Positions 53,723 through 64,000 of a stretch of DNA of 64,000 nucleotides are shown in pieces. Position numbers and translations under genes: made by a program. Source of the stretch: Geothrix sp. (GTDB lineage: Bacteria; Acidobacteriota; Holophagae; Holophagales; Holophagaceae); the NCBI RefSeq assembly GCF_020622065.1, contig NZ_JAHRYQ010000002.1:1237905-1301904 (forward strand), written 5' to 3'. The first letter of the stretch is position 1. Each line of letters opens with the position of its first letter. Below the pieces are notes generated by a model. That model was not told the DNA's origin, made no database searches, and was given only the letters and a program-made list of their open reading frames with translations.

Positions 53723-54547
53723 GTGAGCCCAACCAGACCCAGTGCCATTCTGATGGGCTCCAAGCCAGGGAGTGTCGTCGCCCTAGAGATACTGCTCCGG
53801 CGGGGCTGGGAGGTCCCCATGGTGGTGGTGGGGCGGAATGTCTCCCATCCCTGGATGCCCACCCCTGATCTGGAAGCCCACGCCCGTCGCCGCGGCATCC
53901 CCGTCCGAAGCCAGAAGGAACTGCTCGATCCGCCGCCGGTCGATTTCGTCATCAGCTACATGTACCGGAACCGGGTCACAGCCTCCACCCGTGCTCTCGC
54001 CCGCCGAGCGGCCCTCAACTTCCACGCAGGTCCCCTTCCCGAGTTTGGCGGCTGGGCTTTCTACAATGTGGCGATTCTCGAGGAACGCAGAGAGTACGGC
54101 TGCACATGCCACTACATGGAAGACGCCTTCGACGCGGGCGATCTCCTCAGAGTCCGGCGCTTCCCCATCAATCCGGCGCAGGAGACGGCCGAGAGCCTGG
54201 AGCGCCGCTCCCAGGAGGAGATGATCCAGCTCTTCCTGGAGTTCTGCGCCTTGGCGGAATCCGGAAGCGAGCTGCCCCGGGAAGCCCAGGACCCCGCTCG
54301 GATGCGCTACCTGGACCGGGCCGGTTTCGAGGCCCTGAAGCGGATTCCGGAGGGCGCCGATGGGGCGATCATCGATCGCCATGCCCGGGCCTTCTGGGCG
54401 CCGCCCTATGGGCTCGCCTATCTCGAAGGAGCCGGAGGGCGGGTGGAGGTGGTTCCGGCCTGCGTAAAAGAGGCCCTGGCCAGGGAATTCCATCGGGCGG
54501 ACCTGGATCGTCTTTTTATGGCCGCGGGCCTGGAGCTGGAACGATGA
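53723..54547 (+). CDS. Formyltransferase-family sugar N-formyltransferase (274 aa)
   Basis: This is an FMT-fold protein. Catalytic Asn99 and His101 lie in N-F-H-A-G-P-L-P-E-F-G-G, and Asp140 follows in F-D-A-G-D-L. The context suggests it formylates an amino-sugar (as VioF or Fdt-type enzymes do) and not methionyl-tRNA. The start is not certain: GTG at 53723 is chosen because it follows GAGG, but GTG codons at 53714 and 53717 are possible. Confidence 0.85.
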   Translation: MSPTRPSAILMGSKPGSVVALEILLRRGWEVPMVVVGRNVSHPWMPTPDLEAHARRRGIPVRSQKELLDPPPVDFVISYMYRNRVTASTRALARRAALNFHAGPLPEFGGWAFYNVAILEERREYGCTCHYMEDAFDAGDLLRVRRFPINPAQETAESLERRSQEEMIQLFLEFCALAESGSELPREAQDPARMRYLDRAGFEALKRIPEGADGAIIDRHARAFWAPPYGLAYLEGAGGRVEVVPACVKEALAREFHRADLDRLFMAAGLELER

Positions 54548-55314
54548 AAATCAGCATCGACATGGACAACGGCCGGGTGGAGGTAGAGCGGGGAACGGGT
54601 CCGGTCGAATCCCATGAGGCGGGCACGGCGGAGGCCTTTGAATTGGTCTCGAAGGCCTGGTTGCGCGTGGGCTGGGACACCAAGTATGTCTACGGTTTCA
54701 CCTGGATGGGACGGCCCATCATTCAGCTCCCTGAGGACATGTTCCGGATCCAGGAGGTCATCCACCAGGTCCGGCCGACCCTCATCATTGAAACCGGCGT
54801 CGCCCATGGCGGATCGCTGATCTTCTACGCCAGCCTCTTCGAGGCCATGGGGACGGGGCGGGTCGTGGGCGTGGACATCGAGATCCGCCCCCACAATCGC
54901 ACCGCCATCGAGACCCATCCGATGGCGAAGCGGATCGACCTCATCGAAGGCAGTTCCGTCGATCCGGCCGTGGTGGAGGCGGTCCGCAGTCGGATCCGGC
55001 CGGACGACCGCGTCCTGGTGGTCCTGGATTCCTGCCACTCAAAGGATCATGTCCTGCAGGAACTCCGCTTCTATGCTCCGCTGGTGTCGGTGGGTTCGTA
55101 CATCCTGGCGGCGGACGGCATCATGAAGGACCTGGTGGGTGCGCCTCGCAGCCAGCCGGATTGGGCCACCAACAATCCCGAAGCCGCGGCCCGGGCCTTC
55201 ATCGACGAATGTCCGGCCTTTGAAATTGTGGAGCCCCCCCGTCCCTTCAACGAAGGGCAGGTTGAGCATCCCGTGACCTATTGGCCGGGCGGCTGGCTCA
55301 AACGGACCCGCTGA
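54544..55314 (+). CDS. CmcI/cephalosporin hydroxylase-like methyltransferase (256 aa)
   Basis: The SAM-binding domain is of the CmcI type: I-I-E-T-G-V-A-H-G-G-S, V-V-G-V-D-I-E-I and V-V-L-D-S-C-H-S. Members include rhamnosyl O-methyltransferases and CmcI-type enzymes. Here it probably O-methylates the sugar. The start overlaps the previous stop (ATGA), and the 3' end overlaps the convergent glycosyltransferase gene by 17 bases. Confidence 0.85.
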   Translation: MKISIDMDNGRVEVERGTGPVESHEAGTAEAFELVSKAWLRVGWDTKYVYGFTWMGRPIIQLPEDMFRIQEVIHQVRPTLIIETGVAHGGSLIFYASLFEAMGTGRVVGVDIEIRPHNRTAIETHPMAKRIDLIEGSSVDPAVVEAVRSRIRPDDRVLVVLDSCHSKDHVLQELRFYAPLVSVGSYILAADGIMKDLVGAPRSQPDWATNNPEAAARAFIDECPAFEIVEPPRPFNEGQVEHPVTYWPGGWLKRTR

Positions 55315-56761
55315 GCCCCAGGGCCGGGAGGACGGTCCGGGTCAACTCGCCAAGGCGGCTGGGGGGTAGGAAGCAGTCGTAGGGTGGGGACATCCAGGGC
55401 GCGAGGGTGTCCTCACCCGAATGGCCATCCTGATGGGCCGCAGCCAGGGCGGGCTTCGCCGCCTGGACCAAGGGCCAGAGATGCGGATCGTGAGCCAGGG
55501 CGGCGCAGTAGACCAGGTCGATATCCAGGGTGCCGACGAGATCGACGATCTCCTGGCGGAAAGCTGAGTCCAGCACGAAGGTGCGGAGGTCGAACGCGAT
55601 GAGGTCATCGAGGTCCGGGTTGGCCTCGGCGGCTTCGAGGGCCTCGACGGGGCACACGAGGATCAGGCGGGTGTCAGGAAGGGCCCTGCGCAGAGCGGAG
55701 AAGAAGGGGCCCGCTGCTTCGTGCTCGGGGAGACCGCCTGGAATCCAGAGAAGGGCGGTGCGGGCCGAGGCCGCCAGATGCTCGACGGCAGTGCGTCCCA
55801 GGGCGATGCCGCTGGACTGGGCGAGGGGGAAGAAGGTGTCGGCGAGGAAAGTCGAAAGGGTCGGTGGGTTGGGCACCGCGAAAGCCCCCGAATGTTCGCC
55901 CCTGAGGATGTCCCGCCAGCAGGGGTGAGGGCCCCGGGGCACCAGGTGCACCAGGGTCTTCAGGAAATCGGTGAAGAGCCACCTCCGCTCAGGTATTCCC
56001 AGGGGCGAGGTCACGAGGATCCTGAGCCAGGTCTGGGCGAAGGCGGTGTAGGGTTTCGGGCTTTCGAACCCCTCATCAAAGCACTCCTTCAAGGTCTGCT
56101 CGCTCCCCTTGGGCACCTCGCGAACCCGGTAGCGGAACAGAGGGGCATCCACCTTGCAGAAATCACCCTGGAGCAGGAGTTTGGCGCTGATCAGGACATC
56201 TCCGCCCCAGGTTCCCTCGAAGGGCAGGGCCTTGGCGAGAGCCTTCCGCCGGACCAGTCCCATCATGTCCACCCAGTCCATGTGATCGTAGAGCCGGTGG
56301 AGTCTCTCAAGAACCGTGAGCCCCACCGTCGAGAAGTTGAGGTCCTCCCAATCGGGGCGGGAAGACCCCGCTTCATCGATGATCTCGACGGCGCTGTTGC
56401 AGAGGACAGCGTTGGGATGGTTCTGCAACGCCTCCAGGCACCTCGAGGTGAAGGTCGGATGACGGAGGTCGTCGTGCGCCTGCCAATAGAAGTATTCCCC
56501 CCGGGTGTGTTCAAAGACGAATTCGAAATTCCGAGTGGACCCGATGTTGGTGTCCTGTCGGACATAGCGTACGCGCGGATCCCGCCGGGCATAGCTTTCG
56601 CAGATCTCGCCGGTTCCATCGGTGGAGGCATTGTCGGAGATGAGGATCTCCAGGTTCGGATGATCCTGGGCCAGCAGGGAGTCCAGGGAGTCGGCCAGGT
56701 ACCTCTCCCCATTGAAGACAGGGACGCCGATGCTCACCAGTGGAGGGTCTTGGAAGGCCAT
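55298..56761 (-). CDS. Family 2 glycosyltransferase with GT9-like C-terminal region (487 aa)
   Basis: GT2 features are V-S-I-G-V-P-V-F-N-G-E-R-Y-L, S-D-N-A-S-T-D-G-T and an A-H-D-D in the metal-binding position (residues 1-220). The C-terminal part (about 330-487) contains L-W-I-P-G-G-L, A-L-R-R-A-L-P-D-T-R-L-I-L-V-C and similar segments reminiscent of the N-terminal domain of GT9 heptosyltransferases. It probably transfers a sugar during O-antigen or glycoprotein glycan assembly. Confidence 0.8.
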   Translation of the reverse strand: MAFQDPPLVSIGVPVFNGERYLADSLDSLLAQDHPNLEILISDNASTDGTGEICESYARRDPRVRYVRQDTNIGSTRNFEFVFEHTRGEYFYWQAHDDLRHPTFTSRCLEALQNHPNAVLCNSAVEIIDEAGSSRPDWEDLNFSTVGLTVLERLHRLYDHMDWVDMMGLVRRKALAKALPFEGTWGGDVLISAKLLLQGDFCKVDAPLFRYRVREVPKGSEQTLKECFDEGFESPKPYTAFAQTWLRILVTSPLGIPERRWLFTDFLKTLVHLVPRGPHPCWRDILRGEHSGAFAVPNPPTLSTFLADTFFPLAQSSGIALGRTAVEHLAASARTALLWIPGGLPEHEAAGPFFSALRRALPDTRLILVCPVEALEAAEANPDLDDLIAFDLRTFVLDSAFRQEIVDLVGTLDIDLVYCAALAHDPHLWPLVQAAKPALAAAHQDGHSGEDTLAPWMSPPYDCFLPPSRLGELTRTVLPALGLSGSV

Positions 56762-56853
56762 GAAGCTCCCATCACGGGGTGTCGGGGTGAAAGATCAGGT
56801 CTCCATGATGGCCAGAAATTCCTGCCGCTGGACCTTCCGTCGTTCCGGAGACC

Positions 56854-59912
<3,059 letters not shown>

Positions 59913-59919
<7 letters not shown>

Positions 59920-61238
59920 CCCAGCATCCCGCGCCAGACATCCCAGAAATCCGGGAAGGTCTTGGCCACACAGTGAGGGTCGAGAAGCTCCCCGCCGTGA
60001 CGGAGCCCGCCGACGGCGGCGGCGAAGGCCATGCGGTGGTCGTTCCGGGGGTTGAAGGGCGGGCGGGGGTCGGACGGAGCATTCGGCCCGGATCGGGTCC
60101 CGAATTCAGCTCTGAACCCAGGCCTGAACCTAGGCGCCGGCCTCACGCGCAGGGTGTGGTCTCCAATCACCTCGGCCGTCCCGCCCAGCCAGCGCACCAG
60201 CTCTGCGGAAGCATCCAGGCGGTCGCACTCCTTCAGGGGCAGGGTGTGGAGGCCACGCAGCTCCGAAGGGCCGGGGGCCAGGGCCGCCAGGGCCGCCAGC
60301 ACGGGGCCCAGGTCTGGACAGTCGGTGAGGTCGGCGTCGAGGCCCCGGACGAGGGGGCCCTCCACCTCCAGGATCTGTGGCCCGGTCCACTGGGCGCGGC
60401 ACCCGGCGGCATGAAGGATGGCCACCATGGCCCGGTCGCCCTGCGCATCTTCAGGGTCCAGGGGGCCCAGGCGGAGACGGCGCCCCGTGGCCGCCGCCGC
60501 GGCGAGGAAGGCCGCGGCCCCGCTCCAATCGCCGGGCAGGTCCAGGGAACGCGGTTCCAGGGCTCCGCCCGGAATGCGCCAGTGGCCGGGCTCCAGGTCG
60601 GCTTTGCAGCCGAAGCGGCGCAGCCATTGGGTGGTGAGGGCCAGGTAGCTCGGACTGGCGGCTTCGGTCCACCGCAGGATGCCCCCTCCCGGCAGCGCGG
60701 CGGCGGCCAGGGCCAACCCGGTGAGGAACTGGCTGCTGAGGCGCGCGTCCACGACCAGCTCCAGGCGCTCGGGGGGTGCGGCCACGGGGCGGAGCCAGGC
60801 CCCGGAGGCATCGGGATGCCAGGTCGCGCCCAAGGCCGTCAGAGGCTCCAGCAGGGGACCGAGGGGCCGCTCGAAGAGGCGCGGATCGCCTTCCATCCGG
60901 AGGTCGCTCCCGGCCCGCAGGGCTAGCCAGGGCAGGAGGAAGCGCAAGGTGGTGCCCGAGGCGCCGAGCCAGAGGGGCGCGGCCGCTCGGGGGCGGTCGC
61001 CGCCGCGGATCGTCCAGGTCCCATCCGCCACCGCGACTGGAATCCCCAGGTCGCCGAGGGCCCGGCGCATCCAGCGCGTGTCCTCGGCTTCCAGTCCCCC
61101 CTTCAGACGGCTCTCGCCCGGGGCCAACGCGGCCAGAAGCAGGGCGCGGTTGCTCACCGACTTGGAGCCGGGGATGGATACCGGGCGGAACGCCGCTCCA
61201 GAAGGGAACTGGCTGTCTTCAGGAAGTGACAGGGACAT
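59913..61238 (-). CDS. aroA: 3-phosphoshikimate 1-carboxyvinyltransferase (441 aa)
   Basis: This is EPSP synthase of the shikimate pathway. I-P-G-S-K-S-V-S-N-R-A (S3P site), G-A-S-G-T-T-L-R-F (PEP-site region), and the C-terminal N-D-H-R-M-A-F and K-T-F-P-D-F motifs are all present. The GASGTTLRF segment stands in place of the usual NAGTAMR-type sequence. The length is normal. Confidence 0.95.
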
Positions 61239-61312
61239 GCAGCGAGGGTGCCGCGTCCGGCGCCCCGCCGCAAGCCTTCAGCAGGAGATCAGCGCCGTCA
61301 ACGGCAGCGGCC

Positions 61313-61702
61313 TCAGCCGATGTTCTCGAAGATGGGCTTCGTGATGCGCTTGTCGGTCACCACGGTCCACTTGTAGGTGCCGTAGAAATCGATGACGCGC
61401 TTGTAGCGAAGCGTGATGGTGCAGTTTCCTGTCTCCCCATAGCCGGTCTTGCTGACGCGGATGGCATTCTTATCCGTCAAGACTTCAAGGACGCCCAACT
61501 CGCGGGCCTTGTCCTTGATTTCCCGCTCAAGGGTTTCGACGGGCTTGCGCGCTGCGCCGCTGGCGATGAAGTCGCAGGCATCCACCAGCTCGCTGTTGCC
61601 GTAGTAGACGGGAATGGCCTTGTAGCCTGCGGCGGCCAAGGTGCCAAACACGAGCAGGGAGATGATGCAGCCGATTTTGCCTTCGCCGCGCTGGTGCCTC
61701 AT
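61313..61702 (-). CDS. Small single-pass membrane protein (129 aa)
   Basis: An N-terminal charged stretch is followed by one transmembrane segment (I-I-S-L-L-V-F-G-T-L-A-A-A-G-Y, about residues 13-28). The rest is a charged soluble domain with several beta segments (C-T-I-T-L-R-Y-K-R-V-I-D). It recalls DUF4845-like proteins but no family is certain. It stands 11 bases downstream of the PEGA-protein gene, so probably in that operon. Confidence 0.7.
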   Translation of the reverse strand: MRHQRGEGKIGCIISLLVFGTLAAAGYKAIPVYYGNSELVDACDFIASGAARKPVETLEREIKDKARELGVLEVLTDKNAIRVSKTGYGETGNCTITLRYKRVIDFYGTYKWTVVTDKRITKPIFENIG

Positions 61703-61713
61703 GGGTGCCTCCG

Positions 61714-63750
61714 CTACTTCAGATCCTCCAGGGCCTGCCGCGCCAGGGGAGCGACCAGGGGACCGTCGGGACCGAGAAGGGTTGCCTGAGGATACTTCAG
61801 AGCCTGCCGGAATGCCTGCACAGCTTCAGCCTGGTAGGCCGCCCCGAGGCGGAGGAAGCAGATGCCCGTGTGGTAGTCCAGGGTGCCCTGGCTGACCCCG
61901 GCGACGGTGCTGAGGCGTGCATCCCGCAGGAGGTCGATGGCCTTGTCGAAGGCCCGGAAGTGCATGTGGCCGAGGGCCAGGTTCAGCCGGATCAGGTTGG
62001 CTTCATCCCCCCGGGCCCCGGCGTACTGCAGGCGCAGGTGGGCGAGGACGGCCGGGTAGCAGAGGTCCGGGGCGCTCAGGGGGATCTCCAGGGCCTCGGT
62101 CTGGATGGGCAGGGTCACGGAGGCGCCCCCCCCTTGGACGAGGGTGACGGGGCCGCGGACACCTTCCAGAAGGGGCCGCAGGGCCTGGACGGAGCTGATG
62201 GGCTTGCCGTTCACCTGGGTGAGGGCCTTCCCGGGCTGGATGCCGGCCTTCTGGGCCGGTTCTGATGCGGCGAGGACCCAGGGGCCCGGTTCACCGGGAA
62301 GGTCGAGCAGGGACAGGCCAAGGCCGGGTTCGTGGATGACCGGGAGGGTGTTGAGGCGGGTGGCGAGCGGTCCCAGGGGGTCCTGCTCCAGGGGCTTCAC
62401 CACCAGGCGTTCCTCCTCGCCCTCGAGCGTGGCCAGCCGAAGCTCGACCTGGTGGATGACCTTGTCGGGCACGGGGGTCGCCAGGAGGACCAGCTCTGCT
62501 TCCCGCGAGGCCTTCACCCGGGCCAGGGCCTCCCCGGTGCCTTCGCCGGGCCGGGCGGGCAGGAAGGCCACCTGCTGCAGGCGGTCGCCAAGCCCTTCGA
62601 GCTGGGCCAGGAACCGGGCCCGGCCCGTGAAGTCGGCCTCGCCCTCCAGGCCCAGGAAGGCCAGGCGGGGCTTGGGTCGCGCCTCCACGGAGAGGGCCTT
62701 CCCATCTTCCACGGTGATGCGCTGGGAGAACCCGCCCGCGGGGAAGCGGACCAGCAGATCATAGGCACCCGAGCAGACCGGAAGCTGGGTGACGGGGAGG
62801 GGCCCCTGGCTCTGCCCGGACAGGAAGAGTTCGCCGCCCGCCCAGGCGGAGGTCACCGTGAGGGTACCCTTGGACGACTCGAGGCGGATGGGTTCCAGGG
62901 TGTGGTCCGCCCAGGGGGTGGCAAGCCCTTCGCCCATCTCCAGCACCTTGGTGCGGAAGCAGGGGGCGCGCAACTCGAGCTTGTGCTTGCCGGGACCGAG
63001 CTCGGAAATGACGAAGGCCTCGGAGAGGTCCTCGGGCCGCAGGCCCAGGGGCACGGCCACGGATGCGGCCTCGGGGCCCGCCTTGCCTTGGGTGCGACCC
63101 AGGCTGCGCCCATCCACCAGGACCTCGGCGCCGCTGGGCTGAACATAGAGGGTGACTGTGGAGGACACGCGGACGAGCTTGAAGTCGGCGGTCTTGGCGT
63201 CGCGGGGGGCGAGTTCGAGGCTGAGTTCCGCAGGGGCGAAGCCCGGGCGGGTGTAGGTCAGCTTGTGGGTCCCGAAGGGGAGGAACTTCCGGGCCAGGGG
63301 CGGTCCGGGGCGGCCGTCCACCAGCAGCTTCCCGCCCTCCGGGGCATAGCTCAGCTTCACCGGCGCGTACTTCTCGGCTTTCAGGCGATCGAACAGCGTG
63401 GCCAGGCGCTGGGAGGTGAGGGCGCGGTCCACGTCGAAATCCGGGTTCAGGTCGATGAGGGCCTGCAGCCGCGTCTGGGCCCGGGGCCGGTTCGGGGCGC
63501 TGCGGTCATCCAGCACGGCGAGCCAGTTGTAGCTCTCGCACAGCGCGGCGAGCCAATCGGCCTCCAAGGAAGCCCCCCTGGGCGCCAGGGCCTCGACGAC
63601 CTTTTCGAAGCGTGCCGTGGCGCCTTCCCGGTCCCCCTGGGTGGCCCAGAGGGCCTTGGCCTGGAGGAAGGTATCCCGGAGGGCCGGATCCTGCGCCCCG
63701 AGCGAAAGCCCGAGGAGGAGCGCGAGTGGGAGGAAGCGTCGGAGGCGCAT
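61714..63750 (-). CDS. PEGA-repeat and PDZ-domain protein (678 aa)
   Basis: The signal peptide covers residues 1-20. Residues about 135-345 contain several PEGA-like repeats (G-G-K-L-L-V-D-G-R-P-G, A-E-V-L-V-D-G-R-S-L-G, G-E-L-F-L-S-G-Q-S-Q-G). A PDZ-like segment lies at about 490-555 (A-G-I-Q-P-G-K-A-L-T-Q-V-N-G-K-P-I-S). TPR-like helices at the C-terminus (Y-H-T-G-I-C-F-L-R-L-G-A-A-Y-Q-A-E-A-V-Q-A-F) complete it. It probably works in the periplasm in protein-protein interaction. Confidence 0.8.
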   Translation of the reverse strand: MRLRRFLPLALLLGLSLGAQDPALRDTFLQAKALWATQGDREGATARFEKVVEALAPRGASLEADWLAALCESYNWLAVLDDRSAPNRPRAQTRLQALIDLNPDFDVDRALTSQRLATLFDRLKAEKYAPVKLSYAPEGGKLLVDGRPGPPLARKFLPFGTHKLTYTRPGFAPAELSLELAPRDAKTADFKLVRVSSTVTLYVQPSGAEVLVDGRSLGRTQGKAGPEAASVAVPLGLRPEDLSEAFVISELGPGKHKLELRAPCFRTKVLEMGEGLATPWADHTLEPIRLESSKGTLTVTSAWAGGELFLSGQSQGPLPVTQLPVCSGAYDLLVRFPAGGFSQRITVEDGKALSVEARPKPRLAFLGLEGEADFTGRARFLAQLEGLGDRLQQVAFLPARPGEGTGEALARVKASREAELVLLATPVPDKVIHQVELRLATLEGEEERLVVKPLEQDPLGPLATRLNTLPVIHEPGLGLSLLDLPGEPGPWVLAASEPAQKAGIQPGKALTQVNGKPISSVQALRPLLEGVRGPVTLVQGGGASVTLPIQTEALEIPLSAPDLCYPAVLAHLRLQYAGARGDEANLIRLNLALGHMHFRAFDKAIDLLRDARLSTVAGVSQGTLDYHTGICFLRLGAAYQAEAVQAFRQALKYPQATLLGPDGPLVAPLARQALEDLK

Positions 63751-63751
63751 G

Positions 63752-64000
63752 TCAGTCCACACGGATCAGGAGGTCGTTGCGGCGGTCGCAGAGGATGAGC
63801 CCCCCCTCTCGGTCCAGGGCCAGCGAGGTGATGCGCCCGCTGATGCCAAGGGCCTTGAAGGTGGCCTGGCGCAGCACCGCGCCATCGGGCCCGAGGACCA
63901 CCACGCCCTCGCCGAAGTCCCCGCCATCCACCAGGGCCGCCACTTGGCCGGCGCCGTCCGAGGCCAGGGCCACCACATAACGGAAGGGGGCGGGCAGGTC
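63752..64000 (-). CDS. 3' end of a beta-propeller-like protein gene (partial)
   Basis: The C-terminal 82 residues are visible; the gene continues beyond the window. The sequence A-L-A-S-D-G-A-G-Q-V-A-A-L-V, V-V-L-G-P-D-G-A-V-L-R-Q and S-L-A-L-D-R-E-G-G-L-I-L-C-D-R is typical of NHL/SMP-30-type propeller blades. Its stop is one base before the ATG of the PEGA protein gene, so they form one operon. Confidence 0.75.
   Translation of the reverse strand, partial: DLPAPFRYVVALASDGAGQVAALVDGGDFGEGVVVLGPDGAVLRQATFKALGISGRITSLALDREGGLILCDRRNDLLIRVD

Overview
The window is GC-rich (by eye about two thirds G+C) and tightly packed. Many neighbouring genes overlap by one to four bases at stop/start junctions of the TGATG or ATGA type. 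The gene set indicates a diderm, flagellated or motile bacterium with c-type cytochromes: an Acidobacteriota member of the Holophagae (Geothrix/Holophaga-like) fits best. The supporting genes are two sigma-54 activators, FliW/CsrA, AmgK/MurU peptidoglycan recycling, a Tsx-like porin, a FrzS-like protein and a CDP-sugar O-antigen locus. The taxonomic assignment is an inference from gene content, not a database result.

Layout. 1-2.5 kb is a lower-GC accessory stretch with a secreted unknown protein, a DUF5063-like protein and a frameshifted barstar gene; an imperfect 35-37 bp repeat lies before the first and after the second. 2.6-8.6 kb holds a bacteriohemerythrin, an operon coupling two c-type cytochromes to E1 alpha/beta of a 2-oxoacid dehydrogenase, and a pyridoxamine-oxidase-fold/GAF regulator pair. 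8.7-15.7 kb holds an EF-hand protein, tRNA-Arg(TCT), a DUF4337 membrane protein, a nucleobase uptake operon (UraA-type and AzgA-type permeases, Tsx-like porin) with a structured leader, a degenerate-GGDEF/EAL protein and tRNA-His(GTG). 15.7-23.7 kb carries a DegP/HtrA protease, a FrzS-like pseudo-receiver coiled-coil protein, a CNNM/CBS protein and MurU and AmgK homologues separated by a beta-lactamase-fold hydrolase. An AT-rich lipoprotein gene (23.8-24.5 kb) stands out as acquired DNA.

24.8-36.7 kb carries a sirtuin, an alkaline phosphatase, an RNA cyclic phosphodiesterase, two paralogous thioredoxin-fold proteins, a sigma-54 regulator, prmA, murI, an unusual radical SAM protein, a histidine kinase and a CHAD protein. 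uvrA (36.7-39.6 kb) is followed by a striking 348-bp tandem amplification of its own 3' end. 40.6-47 kb holds a YjfB-like/csrA/fliW/RNase D cluster and several membrane or surface proteins. mutL (47.1-48.9 kb) precedes an eight-gene nucleotide-sugar and modification cluster (49-56.8 kb): CDP-glucose synthesis and dehydration, C-methylation, epimerisation, amination, formylation, a CmcI-like methyltransferase and a glycosyltransferase. The window ends with a 1021-residue sigma-54 activator, aroA, a small membrane protein, a PEGA/PDZ protein and the 3' end of a gene that runs out of the window.

No CRISPR array, rRNA operon, insertion sequence or prophage was seen.
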